From NCBI GenBank assembly GCA_031213475.1, contig JARUPZ010000013.1:8207338-8271337 (forward strand): a stretch of 64,000 nt of DNA. The letters run 5' to 3'. The notes below the pieces were generated by a model. The model made no database searches. It saw nothing but the letters and a program-made list of their open reading frames with translations, and was not told the origin of the DNA. Source of the DNA: Nereocystis luetkeana (Eukaryota > Sar > Phaeophyceae > Laminariales > Laminariaceae). Shown piece by piece: positions 1 through 12,059 of the stretch; position 1 is the stretch's first letter, and each line of letters starts with the position of its first letter. The position numbers were made by a program, and so were the translations under genes.

Positions 1-2557
1 TATATCCGGAAAACTTTCGGTTGGTCGTATGTCGGCAAAAAAACAAAAAAATTAAAAGGTCCTTCCATACGTTTTTTGGCGAGATTCTTCTAAATCACGT
101 GTCAACATTTCAGGTCCTAACTACAAAATCTGAGCGGTGCGTGGCGATATTGGTGAGTCCCGGATTTCTTGGCCGGCCCAGCTTGTAGAAGAAACAAAGT
201 GACACCAGCGTACGGATGCATGCATACGTAAAAGGGTGTATTTTCACGTACAACGTACGAGAACAGACTTTACAATTTCAACCAAGGGAGGGCAGACGCA
301 TACGGAAAGAAACAACAGAGTGTACGTATGGTCTCTCCGATTGGTTCGTAATTGGCCAAAATCAGTTGAAAGTTAAAAGGTAGACAGGGTAGAAAAAAAC
401 AGGTGTAGTACCTTGAGCCAAAATCAGATACAATGTCAGCCTGGCCAGTAGCAGGGTTCCTGGGGTGTGTTTTGTACTTGTTTTTAGAATGTAGCTGATT
501 TTAGCCGAAACGTGGCCAGGCATACCTGATTTTGGCAAATACCTTCTATTTTTCGAAAAACGACATCATATTATTAAAATGTAGGCCATCATCACTTCTA
601 CCGAGTTCGAATACCGAGCACCAATGTGAGAAAATGATATGGTGCGTCAATATTTAGGGTGGTGAAATATAATTGGGCACGCGAAGGGCAACTTTTTCAA
701 GATGTCGCGTAATACGGGAGTTCGTACGTACTCGGAAGTAATTTTAAGAAAACTGTGAGATCTAGAATTTCGTCGAAGCTCAGTTATTCAGGGTAAATTG
801 TAAATAAATGGAGTACTCCGACTATATTTGGCTGAAAAATGAGACGTATCAGGAGGGGAGGGATTGATACGTAGACAAGCGCTGACAGAGATCGACGGAG
901 GGGCTCAACGGCTCGTCTGCTTCCAAGGAATAAGTGATGAATGAACCGACTGAACGAATGTCGTGTGCTCCAGCGATGACGCTCATCGAAATGAAAAAAC
1001 GATAAAAATACACATGGATGACTATCACAAGTGGTACACACTCGAAGGCTGCCAAGACTTGCTGAATGTAATTAATAATAAACACCGGTATATATTTATT
1101 TATAGATTTCGAATTTCATGTGGGTCCGTTGCCACAATAACGAACCATTGGTTACTGACTACAGCAGTGGTTGTTATCTGGAATGCTGCAATTCCCGTAC
1201 GAAACATGCGTTTTAGCCGCAAACGCAGATAGGAACAAGCCTGCTGTCTGGGGGTGCTGTCAGAGGGTCAACTCTCCTTCACGCAGAGATAAAATCAGCA
1301 ATCGGAACATATAGCAACCACACAAATAGCAACGATCGCCAGGTCGTCCCGTACGCTTTGGCGAAACGTGAAGCACAGCAGCTGCTACAATACGACGTCC
1401 CTTCTGGGTGTATCCGTTCCGTTTTGTCCCCGCGGTAATATCGCACCCTTGATCATCACGCCTTTTAATTTGCCAAACCCATCCATCTGGGAAGAACACC
1501 CGTCCCGACCACCAGTATTTATTTGTCGATAACTCCTCCCTTATCGTACGCCCCCAAAACCCGACCACGACTGCTCGCGCCTGCTAGCTACGTACAATTG
1601 TGGAGCAGTGTTACTGACCAACCTGCAAGCGACCTTGCAGGTGAGCAAGAGGCTTGGCGCCCCCCGTAGACGTTTCCTTGGCAAAGTCGAATGCATGTAA
1701 TACTTTGCGATCAGGCATGGACCAGGGAAAACGTGATAAACTGCCGAATTGGACGTTAACTTAAAAAAGCACTCACTCCTACCAGGGGTATTATTTATGA
1801 GGAAACATTATTTAATTAGACCTCGATTTGTGTCGCCGCTTATACCACCTGGAGACACTAACACTATAAATACTACTGCTATACTGCTCTCTCCAACATA
1901 TGTACACCGCTATAACGATGGTAAACGGCCCGGCCGACGATGTGAGGTGTATCGAGCTTAAATGGCGTCCCGAGACGTTTTCCAAGCGTGCTCCGCGCGT
2001 ATTCCGAAAAAAATAACCCCGGACTTTCTTTGCGATTGGGGTCGATGTACAAGGAGACCAGTGGTTGGTGGGAACAAAGCGTGTGTAATCGAAGCTCCCA
2101 TCTGGATAAGATCCGAATTCTGTTTGTGCAGCTTTTCTGCCGGGCGTACGTGTTGTATATTTCGTACATAGAGAAAGAAGCATGAAGGACCCCAGATCTG
2201 AGTCCTGGCTACGTACAACAGGGGTGGTGGGGATGAGAACTAAGAGACACATAATATAGTTAGCGCAGGGGGGGGAGGGAGCATTGATGACACCCTAAAG
2301 CGAATACCCTGGTATGACACAACATTCCCGAGTACCGAGGAAGAGGTACCTGGCGCGCACTTAGGTACAAGTGAGATATCTGGTATCAACTTGTTGCACG
2401 TACATAGGCATCGGAATTATGACGCCTATTTTTGTGTGCCCTCATCTGGATCACGAATATGACACGCCGACAGGCTGTTTGGGGCACGAGCTTTGAAAAT
2501 TACGCACTCACTCGTACTATTAATAGCCAGTCTGGGCATCTGGAGCGGCATTGACCC
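1..2557. other. Stretch without a recognised gene
   Basis: No reading frame here resembles a family I know. The ORFs are short, overlap on both strands and lack splice-flanked coding character. Content is AT-balanced, with runs of A and T and frequent CGTACG words. The only structure I can support is a small foldback near 352-540. Confidence 0.5.
352..540. repeat. Small foldback repeat, MITE-like
   Basis: TTGGCCAAAATCAG at the left end is mirrored by CTGATTTTGGCAAAT at the right end, about 190 bp apart. A second inner pair (GCCAAAATCAG near 420 and CTGATTTTAGCC near 495) is also inverted. The short size, terminal inverted repeats and lack of coding capacity fit a miniature non-autonomous DNA transposon. 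Target duplications are not clear. Confidence 0.35.
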
Positions 2558-2980
2558 GTGAATAAGCCAGACTCACAAAAAGTTCAGTATATAAACGAAA
2601 CAGCTGCCTCTACCTCCGAGGCGCGCAAGCGCCAACACTACGCGCGTCCGGGACATGTGTCCTTCGACGAGCGGAGCCACAAACTAGCCACCTTAGCGGT
2701 GGAAAGCTTTGGGCGCCTCGGGGTAGAGGGCAGCAACTTCATCGACCAGCTGGCAGCTAGCGTCGTGGGGGGGAGGGATGGTGGGCCCATGGCAAGGAAG
2801 GGGGTAGTGAAGGAACGCCTGCTCCAAATCGTCCCGGTCACCACTCGGGTCGCCATTTCGAGGAGGGTGTCGAGGTTCAAGCTTCAGCTTAGGGACCGCC
2901 AAGAAGGAAGAAGGAACAGGGGAGGGAGGGACGACAGACCAACACCGATGGAGTGGGGATGGAGCTTGGATGCACTTTAG
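2558..2980 (+). pseudogene. Retroelement coding fragment (C-terminal part)
   Basis: An isolated 140-codon frame with the blocks HYARPGHVSFDERSHKLATL, FGRLGVEGSNFIDQLA and RKGVVKERLLQI. From memory these look like the distal part of reverse-transcriptase-bearing retroelement polyproteins common in algal genomes. No RT core, gag-like part or terminal repeat is next to it, so it appears to be a lone fossil fragment, followed by a short 3' tail-like AT-rich sequence. The family (LINE or other) is not certain. A database protein search would decide. Confidence 0.45.
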
Positions 2981-3964
2981 GATTTATTTAAGGATAGAAC
3001 GTAATGAGAAGGAAGGAGCAAATACAGCAAATAAATAGAGTAGACAAGCTGAAAGTTGGCACGGAATTAGGAATGGAGGTACTCTTGGTGCATGGGTTTC
3101 CTTTTGTTTCCGAGGTTTTCTTCTTTCGGGAAAGTTATGAGTGATCCATGCTGAAGATCATGCTGCACATTGTCTGATGGCAAGAGATAATAATATAAAC
3201 GAAACAGAGAATAAGATCGCTCAAAATCCCCGACAGTGCCTTCTGAGCTTTAGGATAGCTTACTGTTTCCTGCTGTAGCTGGCCTGGAGCAAGTGCATAT
3301 CGTTCGTGGTGCACTACTATATATACCTGGCATGTCAAGGAAACCGTCTTCTCGGGGTCCAATTGAGAAAGGCCAACGACGATTCTAGTAATAAATAGAA
3401 GTAATTTTGTTTTTGTCCGCGCACGGACAGGGTGAAAATAAGGTATGTGGGCATTGTTCCTAATACTTTGGCTGATGCCCAGTTTCTCGAGAGCGACCCA
3501 TTACTGATATGCACACGTTTTCCATACAGCCAACTGCTGCGGCTGCTCCGAAGTTGTTACTTCTCCTTTTTATTTCTTTTCTGACGCTTAAATCCTGCGC
3601 GAGTTGATTTGTTTCTTTCATTCAGTATTCCTGTCCCCTTGTCCATACGACAGGTAGTAGTACCATCGTTTCGTGGGTGCATGGCGGGCCTGTTTTTCTT
3701 GTGCTTCGACGGTTTTATACTGCCCTACCCATCTTTTTCGGGGCGGGGGCGCGGTTGACGAAAGCTTGAAGAATACCGCAGACAGGGTAACAAGGTACCA
3801 GGTCGACTTAATTGTGAGTTCAACCAGCATTTTATATGCTACTCGTACGACGACTGGCTGTGTTTGCCTATAGCGCGGTCGGACGTGTTTATCTTTAGTT
3901 AACTTGTCCGTAAACATCGTTTATATTAGTCTTGCTTTGTTTCGAATACTTGTATGTAGTGGGG
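2981..3964. other. Stretch without a recognised gene
   Basis: AT-rich sequence with no frame that resembles a known family and no clear repeat. It ends at the outer border of the large inverted-repeat structure. Confidence 0.45.
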
Positions 3965-3994
3965 ATATATATTTTCAAGGCTTATCACAGTGAC

Positions 3995-4300
3995 TGAGAA
4001 TCGTGGCGGGACAGGACGGGACAGATTTTTCTTGACAACGGGAGGGTAAAATAAAGAAAACAAAAGTTGCCGGGACGGGACGGGACAGCTGAAGCACAAT
4101 TTCTCGGCGGGACGGGACGGTAGAATTCAGCGGGACAGACTTTCACGACGGGACGGGACGGTAAATATTTTTGCCCTCAGCGGGACGGGACGATAAAAAA
4201 AAATCCCCACGGCGGGACGGGACGGTCATTTTATTTTTCTTCGACGGGGCGGGACGGTAACTATTTTTTGCCCGGCTAAACGGGACGGTAAATATATATT
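3995..4300 (+). repeat. GGGACGGGACGGTA minisatellite, outer block
   Basis: Irregular repetition of CGGCGGGACGGGACGGTA separated by short AT-rich spacers such as AATATTTTT, with at least seven units. The same unit recurs in the inner block of both arms. Confidence 0.75.
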
Positions 4301-4880
4301 TCTTCTTTCTCGCTGCAAGGCCGACGCACTTGTACGTGAAGACTTTCCCGCACTGCTGGTTGCGCGAAGGGAGCCGGCCCTACGCAGACGTTTTTCTTCT
4401 CTACCCGCGGCCCGCAAGCTCGAGAAGTGCCACCACTACACGGGCGACGTTTTTTTTTTCTGATTTCTTCCCACCCACCCATGCCCCAAGTACTCTTGTT
4501 GCGGTGCCAGCTCATCATGGAGGCTGTTAGGATGAATATTGTGCTTACGCTGTGTTGTTACTGGTGGTTGTGGAGGTAGATGGAGATAGGCGGTGTTGAA
4601 GGTGGCGGCGGCGGCGGCGGGGGTGATTCTAGTGCCGCTCGCTGCTGGTCGATCGACCCGCCCGTGACCTGGGCATCCATGGCGTCCGTACCGGTAATAC
4701 CAAAGATGGTAAAAGAAAAGAGAGAGCAGTTGTACCCCTCGACAGACAGCCACTTTGCCTTGTGAGACATGCATGCTTTGACTGACATCAAACTACTAGG
4801 TCTAGTGTGGAACACTCGGCCCTACATCGTTGACAGCGCACGTTTTGCGTCTCGCTCGATGACAGGTTACCTGACATCTT
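4301..4880. other. Insertion in left arm; no recognised gene
   Basis: GC-rich sequence with a GGCGGCGGCGGCGGG run near 4605 and frames on both strands that look like shadows. The phrase GTGTGGAACACTCGGCCCTAC near 4805 recurs in diverged form near 29450, so part of this block is a dispersed repeat. Confidence 0.4.
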
Positions 4881-4883
4881 TTT

Positions 4884-4918
4884 CGGCCACACCACCAGTA
4901 ATACTGGTGGTGTGGCCG
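4884..4918. repeat. 35-bp perfect palindrome
   Basis: Two 17-base arms, CGGCCACACCACCAGTA and its exact reverse complement, flank a single central A. The arms can form an uninterrupted 17-bp hairpin on either strand. Confidence 0.9.
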
Positions 4919-5554
4919 TGAGTTGAGTGTGGTCTCTGTTTTATTCGTGGGTGGTGGCGAGCTTGCGGCTACTACTACAGCTGCTGTGGCAGGGTACTTA
5001 CTTTCATTTCAACACATACAACATAAAGTCCAGCCATACAGCTGCTGGTCATCAACGCCATGACCGTTTGTGCTAAACAAAGAACTGCCTGTGGTGGGGA
5101 GCAATTTCATATTTTCCAAGATTGAAATTATGAAAAAACTAAAATACGTCATCATTTGTCATCATCAGCTGTGAGTTCGACTGTTTTTAATTGGATCTAC
5201 ATATAGTTTATACACTCAATTTTCAAGTTTGGAAGCTTAGAGACACGCCTATCCCACTATTTACTCTATACTATACTATAAACATTGTTAGTAGTTCCTC
5301 ACGTATTTCATTCATAGTAGTATGGGAGTTGTGTACCAGGTATAAATTATGATAGCATGGAGTACCTGGTAGTTACATACTGGTAGGAATTACTACTAAA
5401 TTTTAGTACAACTCGATTGTATTTTTGTGATTCGTGGTGGGAATGGAGGGGAACAGACGACCACGAATGAATGTATCTAGCAGGGGAAGAGGCACGTTAT
5501 GTCCGCCGGAGGCCATAATTTCGCGGGAGAGATTTTATCGGCTGGTAATTGTTC

Positions 5555-5825
5555 GATGTCACGGCGGGACGGGACGGTAACTGTTCGGTGTCACGGCGGG
5601 ACGGGACCGTAATTGTCCGGTGTCACGGCGGGACGGCACGGTAAGTGTTCGGTGTCTCGGCGTGACGGGACGGTAATTTTCAAAGGGAGAGATTTTATCG
5701 GCGGGACGGGACGGTATGTGACGACGGTCAAGGAATTTGTCGGCGGGACAGGACGGCGGGACCATTTTGACGGCGTTTTACCGTCCCGCCCCGACGTTAC
5801 CGCCAATACCGTCCCGCCGAAATAA
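5555..5825 (+). repeat. Minisatellite, about 32-bp unit
   Basis: At least four units of TGTTCGGTGTCACGG followed by CGGGACGGGACGGTAA, then diverged units containing GAGATTTTATCGGCGGGAC. A reverse-complement version of the same array lies at about 12140-12400. Confidence 0.8.
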
Positions 5826-6137
5826 TTTGATCGTTTTGGATTATCTACCGCATCCCCTTCGATGGGGCACGACACTTTGCAGCAGTAGTTCAGTCTTCCG
5901 ATTTCTCTGTCCTCGTTCCTGTTGATATTTCGATGTTCTCTCTGTATTGAGCAGGTAGAGAGTAGGTTTAGCAGTCTGGGGGAAGGGATCTTTAGGGATG
6001 TTTATGACTTAAAAAATGTGCAGCGTGGTCTGCACTTACTTCAGAATCGTCGTCCGCAAGTGAGACATTTCCTGGTTCGATGCAAACGCGGTGCAGCCGC
6101 GTCTATGGCTAGTTATGGCCCGTTTTTGGCTGCGGTT

Positions 6138-6177
6138 TGGGGTTAGAGTTAGGGTTAGGGTTAGGGGTTGGGTTGGG
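6138..6177 (+). repeat. Interstitial telomere-like TTAGGG tract
   Basis: GGGTTAGAGTTAGGGTTAGGG followed by TTAGGGG and TTGGG variants, about 40 bases. Far too short and internal to be a telomere. Such tracts can arise at repaired breaks. Confidence 0.7.
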
Positions 6178-8255
6178 TCTTCTCCCGTACCTTGATACCA
6201 ACTGGAACGAAAACACCTGAACAGCCTACCAACCCAAAGATCCCTTCTCCCAGATTGTTAAAGGTCCTCCAGATAGATAGATGCTGGAATGTTCATGTGT
6301 GTAATATGTCGTCCCGGTCGTGTCGCTGCCTCGGCAGGCATGCTGGGAGGCATGCCCTATATAAGGGGTAGGTATTTCTGGCGGGTGTAAGGCCGTACTC
6401 ACCCTCGAGGAGTGATACCTTCTTGCTGCTGCGTGTGGCCGCGAGGCTCAGGTCGCAGTAGAGCTGGGTCGTACGTGGTGCGTCAGGCACGGAGACCTAC
6501 GATTGGGGCGACTTTGGCTTTGGCATCTACGGCACATCAGCAATGCTTAATCGGGATGTCCGTGCGCGGAGGCGGGCGCCACCACAGGCCACTCTACGGC
6601 ACAGCCTATTGCGCCGGTAGGAGGCTGGATTCGACGACGACGGAGGAGGAGGGTACATAGCGTCGACGAGCGGGGAAGAGATAGATTGAGCTCGCCCTGC
6701 GCGAGAATTTTTTAATTTTTCAGATCAGAACCGCAAGTGCGAGGAGCATTTGTTTTGTCGGGGCAGGAGAGAAAAAGAACCGACTGGAAGGGATTGGCGA
6801 CGAGATGACTGGGCTAAGGTGATGAGGCGGCCATAGAGAACGGCAGCAGGACGGCTCACGAAGACCCGTGACCGGCGTGCACACCATCACTAGAGAAGCA
6901 GTCATTGTTTGTTTCCGGTTTTCGTTCTTCGCGAGGCCGTATATTTTCTATGTTGACGCCATATATATGTCCCTGTAGTGTTGGCGCGTTGTATACCCTT
7001 AAATTGATGGGGAATGACTCCCACAATTTTCAGGGGCGTGATATCATAGCCGTGCTGCACCTTTTGTGTCAGACGGACCGTGAAGAGATGACGATCGTTG
7101 ATATTCGTGTGGTGGTTTTTCGGTTCGATTCCTCCTTTTTCACAGTCGTCACTCTGACAGCACCCCAGACATCAGGTGTGTTTCTCTGTGTTCACGACTA
7201 CCGTGCGTTTTGTACGGTGCAGGCAGCACTCCAGACAGCAGCCGCCGTATAGTCAGCAGCCACGAGTTGGTGGTGGGAACGGCGGAACTCAACAGTATGT
7301 TGTATGGTTGAAAGGATATGCGGGCGGCCCTGTAAGTTCAGTTTGCATGCTGATTTCATCTTATGTGCGCCTTCTTCGTCTCTTGTATAGTTTTTTAGGA
7401 AGCCGAATTTCGATATTAGATATATATTTGTTTTTTTTTTCGGATGTTCCTATTAATAGGTCCCCAGCACCTTTGTGTCACCACGGACTCCTTCGTCTGA
7501 GATATACTGTGAAAACATACTCCGAGAAGCATGGAGTAAAGTTCGAACTCAGAGTACTGAGAGCATGGCTGCCGAAATACTGCGAGTGCTTGGAGCGTGA
7601 ACACTGCGTACAGAAGGTCCCCCTTCTGCGAGTAATGGCTGTAAGAGTGATAAAGCACCCCGGGGAAGAGCTGTATACCCGCAGTCCAAACATCCGAAAC
7701 ACTTGCATTACTTGACCCCTATAGAACAACCGCAGTCCCGTTTTGGGGATCAACTACTTCAAATTTGAGTGGTGTATCCCTAACACGGAACTGCGGTTCT
7801 CAAAGGGTTCAGAGTATCAAGATAACTGACCTCGTACATAATACGAACATTTTGCTACTCGCAGTATATACTGCTGTCGACATGATGCCGGTATAATCCA
7901 AGTACGCCAGATGCTACCCCCCCCCCCCCCCCCCCTTCCGATTGTAACTTATCATGACTCTCGGGACCATCTGTCAATGCTCGCGGCTACAAAACAATAT
8001 CTAAATCATCAAACGGTGCACATAATGCGAGGGCATCAATATACCACAGCGATGGAGCTTCGGCCCGCTGTGAGAAAGCGGTTCTTCGGGGAGGGTCGAG
8101 GCTTCAAAGCTGACAAGTGGGGGGAGCGGCAGAAATTGATTTGCCCGTATAGCGCAGGATGTCTCTTTCCATGTAAATACTGGGCTGCGCTGTACCATTT
8201 TCCAGAGAGTCCGTGAAGACGTGACGATGGTTGATATTGGTGTAGAGAATTTACG
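6178..8255. other. Interior of inverted-repeat structure; no recognised gene
   Basis: Long overlapping frames occur on both strands (for example 7176-7715 plus and 7478-7753 minus), but none resembles a known family. A direct repeat is visible: CCGTGAAGAGATGACGATCG near 7079 and CCGTGAAGACGTGACGATGG near 8212, both followed by TTGATATT.GTGT. A 19-base C run lies at 7917-7935. Confidence 0.45.
7917..7935. repeat. Poly-C run
   Basis: Nineteen consecutive C residues. A homopolymer of this size is prone to length variation and sequencing error. Confidence 0.9.
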
Positions 8256-8611
8256 AAGGTTAGGTTCGGTAAGTTCTGTACGCCCGGTTTCACAATACCC
8301 GGGGTACCAGTACAACCTTTATATACCTGGCCGGAACTTCTGTGAGTTCTGTACGCACGTGCCAGAATACCCGGAAGTTCTGTGGGTTCTGTATGGGTTT
8401 TATACCCGTACCCGTAACTTCTGTGAGTTCTGTAAGGGTTTTATACCCGTACCCGGAACTTCTGTTCGTTCTGTACTCCCGGTTTCACCATAATACCCGG
8501 AACTTCTGTGGGTTCTGTAAGGGTTTTATACCCGTACCCGGAACTTCTGTTAGTTCTGTAAGACACCCATACCCTGACCCTAAATCCACAAACCCTACAG
8601 AACCTAACCTT
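8256..8611. mobile_element. Minisatellite-bearing element with inverted ends
   Basis: Begins AAGGTTAGGTTCGGTAAG and ends CTACAGAACCTAACCTT, so the ends are inverted repeats. The body consists of about 40-base units of the form CCGGAACTTCTGTGAGTTCTG plus TA.GGGTTTTATACCCGTACC. Two more arrays of the same family lie at 28908-29337 and 31361-31826. Minus-strand frames rich in YRTHRSSG and ELTEVPG are translations of the repeat and not genes. Confidence 0.65.
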
Positions 8612-9392
8612 GGTAGGTTGTGTTCTTCCTCGCTCTTTCAACCATTCTCGGCCTCCGTCGTCCCAATTCAACCATTCTCAGCCTCCGACACCAAACATAT
8701 GACCCTCGTGCCCACCCCCTCTCGTCAAGCATGCCAACTATTTCATAGCTTCTTACAAACAACCGATCTGCTTTTTCAATCGTCCACATCGGCCTTTTCC
8801 AAAGGACCTTAAAAACAAAGGCGTTTAGTTCTGCGCAGTCAGGTGTCCCTGGAAGTTTTCTTTTTTGTCAATTATTGTTGCATCTACTTCGATACCAGGT
8901 ATATAAAAATGCTGTCGTTGTTGTTGTCTTCACATTAAATAGTCGTTTCTACCCAGCTTCATCAGTACACCCAGTGTGCGTCCTGATAGAGGGGTACTGA
9001 TTCTGTGGTCACAGACTGTTAGACAGAGGAAGACCAAAAAAGAATCTAAATCGAAAATTCAAGTGTCAGCAAGTGAAATGTCAGCGTACCGGGTACGAGA
9101 ACACATCAACGCAAGCAAGACCGGGGAAAAAAGAGAAAAAAGACAATAAACCAAAGAACAAAATCGGAGATGAAACATAATACAAACGACGCAAGGACTT
9201 CAGAAAGGCTCCCAGACGGAAAGCATATGAACTCAGGAAGGGCAGGTATCTGCAGGTAGGTATCTGCTGCGTGGACGAAGCAACACGACATTGGGGGAGA
9301 TACAAACGCAAGAGTCTGTAAGAGCTAGTCGACCTGTACCTAGCCACACGACCTATCTTTTCGTTTCTGCATTATTTGTCGACAGCTGTATC
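8612..9392. other. Stretch without a recognised gene
   Basis: No identifiable coding or repeat structure, apart from one TACCAGGTA palindrome at 8893-8901. Confidence 0.4.
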
Positions 9393-11575
9393 AGTACAGC
9401 TGCCCCTCCCCCCCTCCCCTTGTCGCTGTTCTTGGCGTCCTCTGTTGCGTGGCGCAGCCGGCTCTTCTGTGCTTTGTCCCTGTGCCACCTTGCCATGAAA
9501 GAGCCCCCCGCTTCGACGACCCCCCGGTACCACTTGCCGCTCTTCTTAGGCACCCTCGGCCATAACAGCGTATCTCCTCCGAACAGCAGGGGGGAGCTTT
9601 CCGTGGACCCCTCGGTGGCTTGAAAAACCCTGAGGTCGTCTGCGAGTCATTGGGCCCAGTTTGTTTCCGGTCGGCCTCGTCCTGGGTTCTCCCCACCAAC
9701 CATTGTCCCAAACATCATCCGGTGGGTCAGCCGCTTATTGGTCGTCCGCTGTACGGCCACCGCAAAGAGGAGGCGTCGTTTGCGTATGGTCGTCTCAACG
9801 CTCTCGCATTGAGCCTTTTTGAGGGCCTTGGCGTACGACATGAAGTGGTCAGTGCATTGCCGGCGCTGGAAGCCAATGATCCGTAGGAGGGGCTAGTGGC
9901 GTGCCGTTCCGAGCTCAGCGAAGTGTTCCTGACCAAGAGTCCACGTCACGCACCCGTACAGCCGTGTCTCCATCACCTCAGCCTTTAGCATGCGCACTTT
10001 TGAAGTGAGCGGTGCATCCTCCATGTCATACACTTCCCGTTTGAACCGATTCCAGCATGCCCATGCGTGACGGATCCGTCGCAAGAACTCTGGCATAATG
10101 TCAGCGCTTGCAACAAGACCACCCAGGTACAAAAACTGCATCGCCTCTCTGTCTCGCTGCTTCGATGACGAGCGGTGAGGTCTGGGGTGCCTGATTCAGT
10201 GTCCGCAGCAGCGTGGTCTCTGTCTTCCTTTCGGATACGATGGGGCCTGCTGTTTCGAAGACGGTCACCATGACAGTCATCATCTTCGCAAGGCCTTCCG
10301 CCGACTTGAACACAATGCCCTGTATCGTCCTCGTACAGCATACCCCATGCTGCCCTCTGTTCGCAAGTTAGTGGGTCAACCTTCACCCCGTCCTCGCCTA
10401 GGTCCTCCTCGAGGTGAACCAAGTCCCTCAAAATATCTGGGTCTTCACTGAAGCGTATCAGCACGGCGTGTGTCACAGCAGCGAAGAAGATATTGAACAG
10501 AAGTGGTGACAAGCCACATCCTTGCCGCAGCCCCTGAGTTACGTCGAGCCATTCCGAGTGCTCGCCGTTATCCGTACGCACGCGGGCTCGCATGCCTTCG
10601 TGGAGCTGGCGGATAAAGGTAAATATCTTCTCAGGTACGCCGAAGTGTGCGAGCACCACCCACTGTATCTCACGGTCGACGGAGTCGTATGCTTTCTGCA
10701 GGTCGATGAAGCACATGCATGAACAGGAGGGATTGTTCTAGCTCGTCCGAGTTCTTGCCGTCCGCGCACAACGAACAGCATGTCGACCGTTGATCGTGCT
10801 GGGCGAAAGCCGCACTGTTCCTCGGGGAGTATCCCTTGGGCCTCGAGGTAGTTACTGAGGCAGGACGCGACCATTTACAGCAAAAACTGGCCTGAATGGG
10901 CAGCAAGCGAAATCCCTTGGTAATTGTTGCAATCAGAGCGATCCTTCTTGTCAAGAAGGACCTTAATGGTCGCGTTATTCCATTGCTGGGGGACGGTACC
11001 CGTTCTCCACACATTGACAAGTAGGTTGTGAAAGTACCGGATGAACTCGGGGTGGTCGAATTTCAGTAACTCGGCCGGAAGGGAGTCTGGCCTCACCGCT
11101 TTACAGTTTGGCATACCCCGAATTACCGCCGTCTTATCCTCCTCGATCGGTTCATCTCCATACGATGGTGCCAACGGCCGTTTCGTTGTGGAAATAGGGC
11201 GTAGATGGTTGAATCAAGCTCTGACGACTTCGTGGTCAGGAGCGTGCCGAAAAACCTCGCCCACCGTTCAAGAATGCGTACCTTGTCCCTTGGTAGCCTG
11301 CCCTCCTCGTCCCGGATGGACTGTTCGCTTCTCGCCTTTCGACCGTCCAACCCGACCGTGGCCTTCAGGTGTTTGTAGAAACCCCGATGATTGTTGTCGA
11401 CGAGCAGTCTCTCCGTTTCAGCGAGATACTCTTCGGAGTAGGCGTACAACGCTGCATCAAGCCCCCTTCGTAGATTCGCGCCCGCCGTCCTCAGCGTCTT
11501 CCACGCGTCTTTGTCCTTTTTGATGCGCATGACTCGTCGGGCATCCTCCCTCGCATCCCATGCTATTTATATGGC
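9393..11575 (-). mobile_element. 5'-truncated LINE (non-LTR retrotransposon)
   Basis: Read on the minus strand, this segment carries in order the region ahead of the RT (11530-11123), the RT fingers and palm, and a C-terminal tail ending near 9640. The apurinic endonuclease domain expected at the start of such elements is missing, so the copy is 5'-truncated, as is usual for dead-on-arrival LINEs. The coding sequence is spread over several frames and is not functional. It lies inside the large inverted-repeat structure and probably inserted into it. Confidence 0.8.
9647..11530 (-). pseudogene. LINE reverse transcriptase, broken ORF
   Basis: RT landmarks in order on the minus strand are: [11 protein letters not shown] and [20 protein letters not shown] (about 11120-10920), CGFRPARSTVDMLFVVR (about 10815), catalytic block [15 protein letters not shown] (about 10710), block [17 protein letters not shown] (about 10535), and block C MLYEDD (about 10340). 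Downstream are [25 protein letters not shown] and [19 protein letters not shown] (10140-9930), then SYAKALKKAQCESVETT (about 9840). The reading frame changes several times between these blocks. Block C has YEDD where LINE RTs usually have YADD or FADD. It is a decayed copy. Confidence 0.8.
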
Positions 11576-12059
11576 GGCTGAGGTTTCTGCGGTCTCGCAC
11601 CCCCCGGGTTTGTGGGTGCCGTGGTGGGGGGGGTACGTTTTTCGCTACAGCATCAACAATAGCATCAATCAGCAAAAAAATCAGCCATGTCAGAGATACT
11701 GTTCGGTTGCGAGGGAAGGAAGGGCAGCTTGGAAAGGATCCGCGGCACGACGCGCAGCCTGCAATCTCCGTCGGATCGAAACTTCTGCCTGTCGAAATAA
11801 GTAATGATGGTAATAAAATGTCAGTGGACTTTTGATGCAACTACATGTATAGTCAGAACACGGTCGGAGTTGTGCAGGGGATCTAAGATTGATTCCGATT
11901 AGCTTGGAAACAATTATGAAGAAGCACAGGAAAAAAACTGGATCCGGAGGGTCATGATTACCGCAATCGGACGATTTTTCCATCCAACTGGTGTTACGGG
12001 GTCCGTAGTCAACAGGACCAAATATCTTAGGTAAAAACAAATAAATATACAAGGGTTAT
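11576..12059. other. Spacer with a relic of a MITE end
   Basis: Between the LINE 5' end and the right arm. Near 11991-12030 the string GTTACGGGGTCCGTAGTCAA followed by CAGGACCAAATAT matches one end of the small element seen at 35459-35561 and 47120-47228, so a partial copy sits here. No gene is recognised. Confidence 0.4.

Larger units (their letters stand above)
3965..5830 (+). repeat. Left arm of the long inverted repeat
   Basis: Pairs with 12060-13278 on the opposite strand. The match is strong for 4930-5830 and again for the first 45 bases of the outer edge. Bases about 4300-4930 have no counterpart in the right arm, so they are an insertion in this arm or a deletion in the other. Confidence 0.6.

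Noticed and set aside
8256-8611. CRISPR-like array
   Set aside because: Repeats are contiguous and degenerate, with no unique spacers of constant length. This is a eukaryotic minisatellite.
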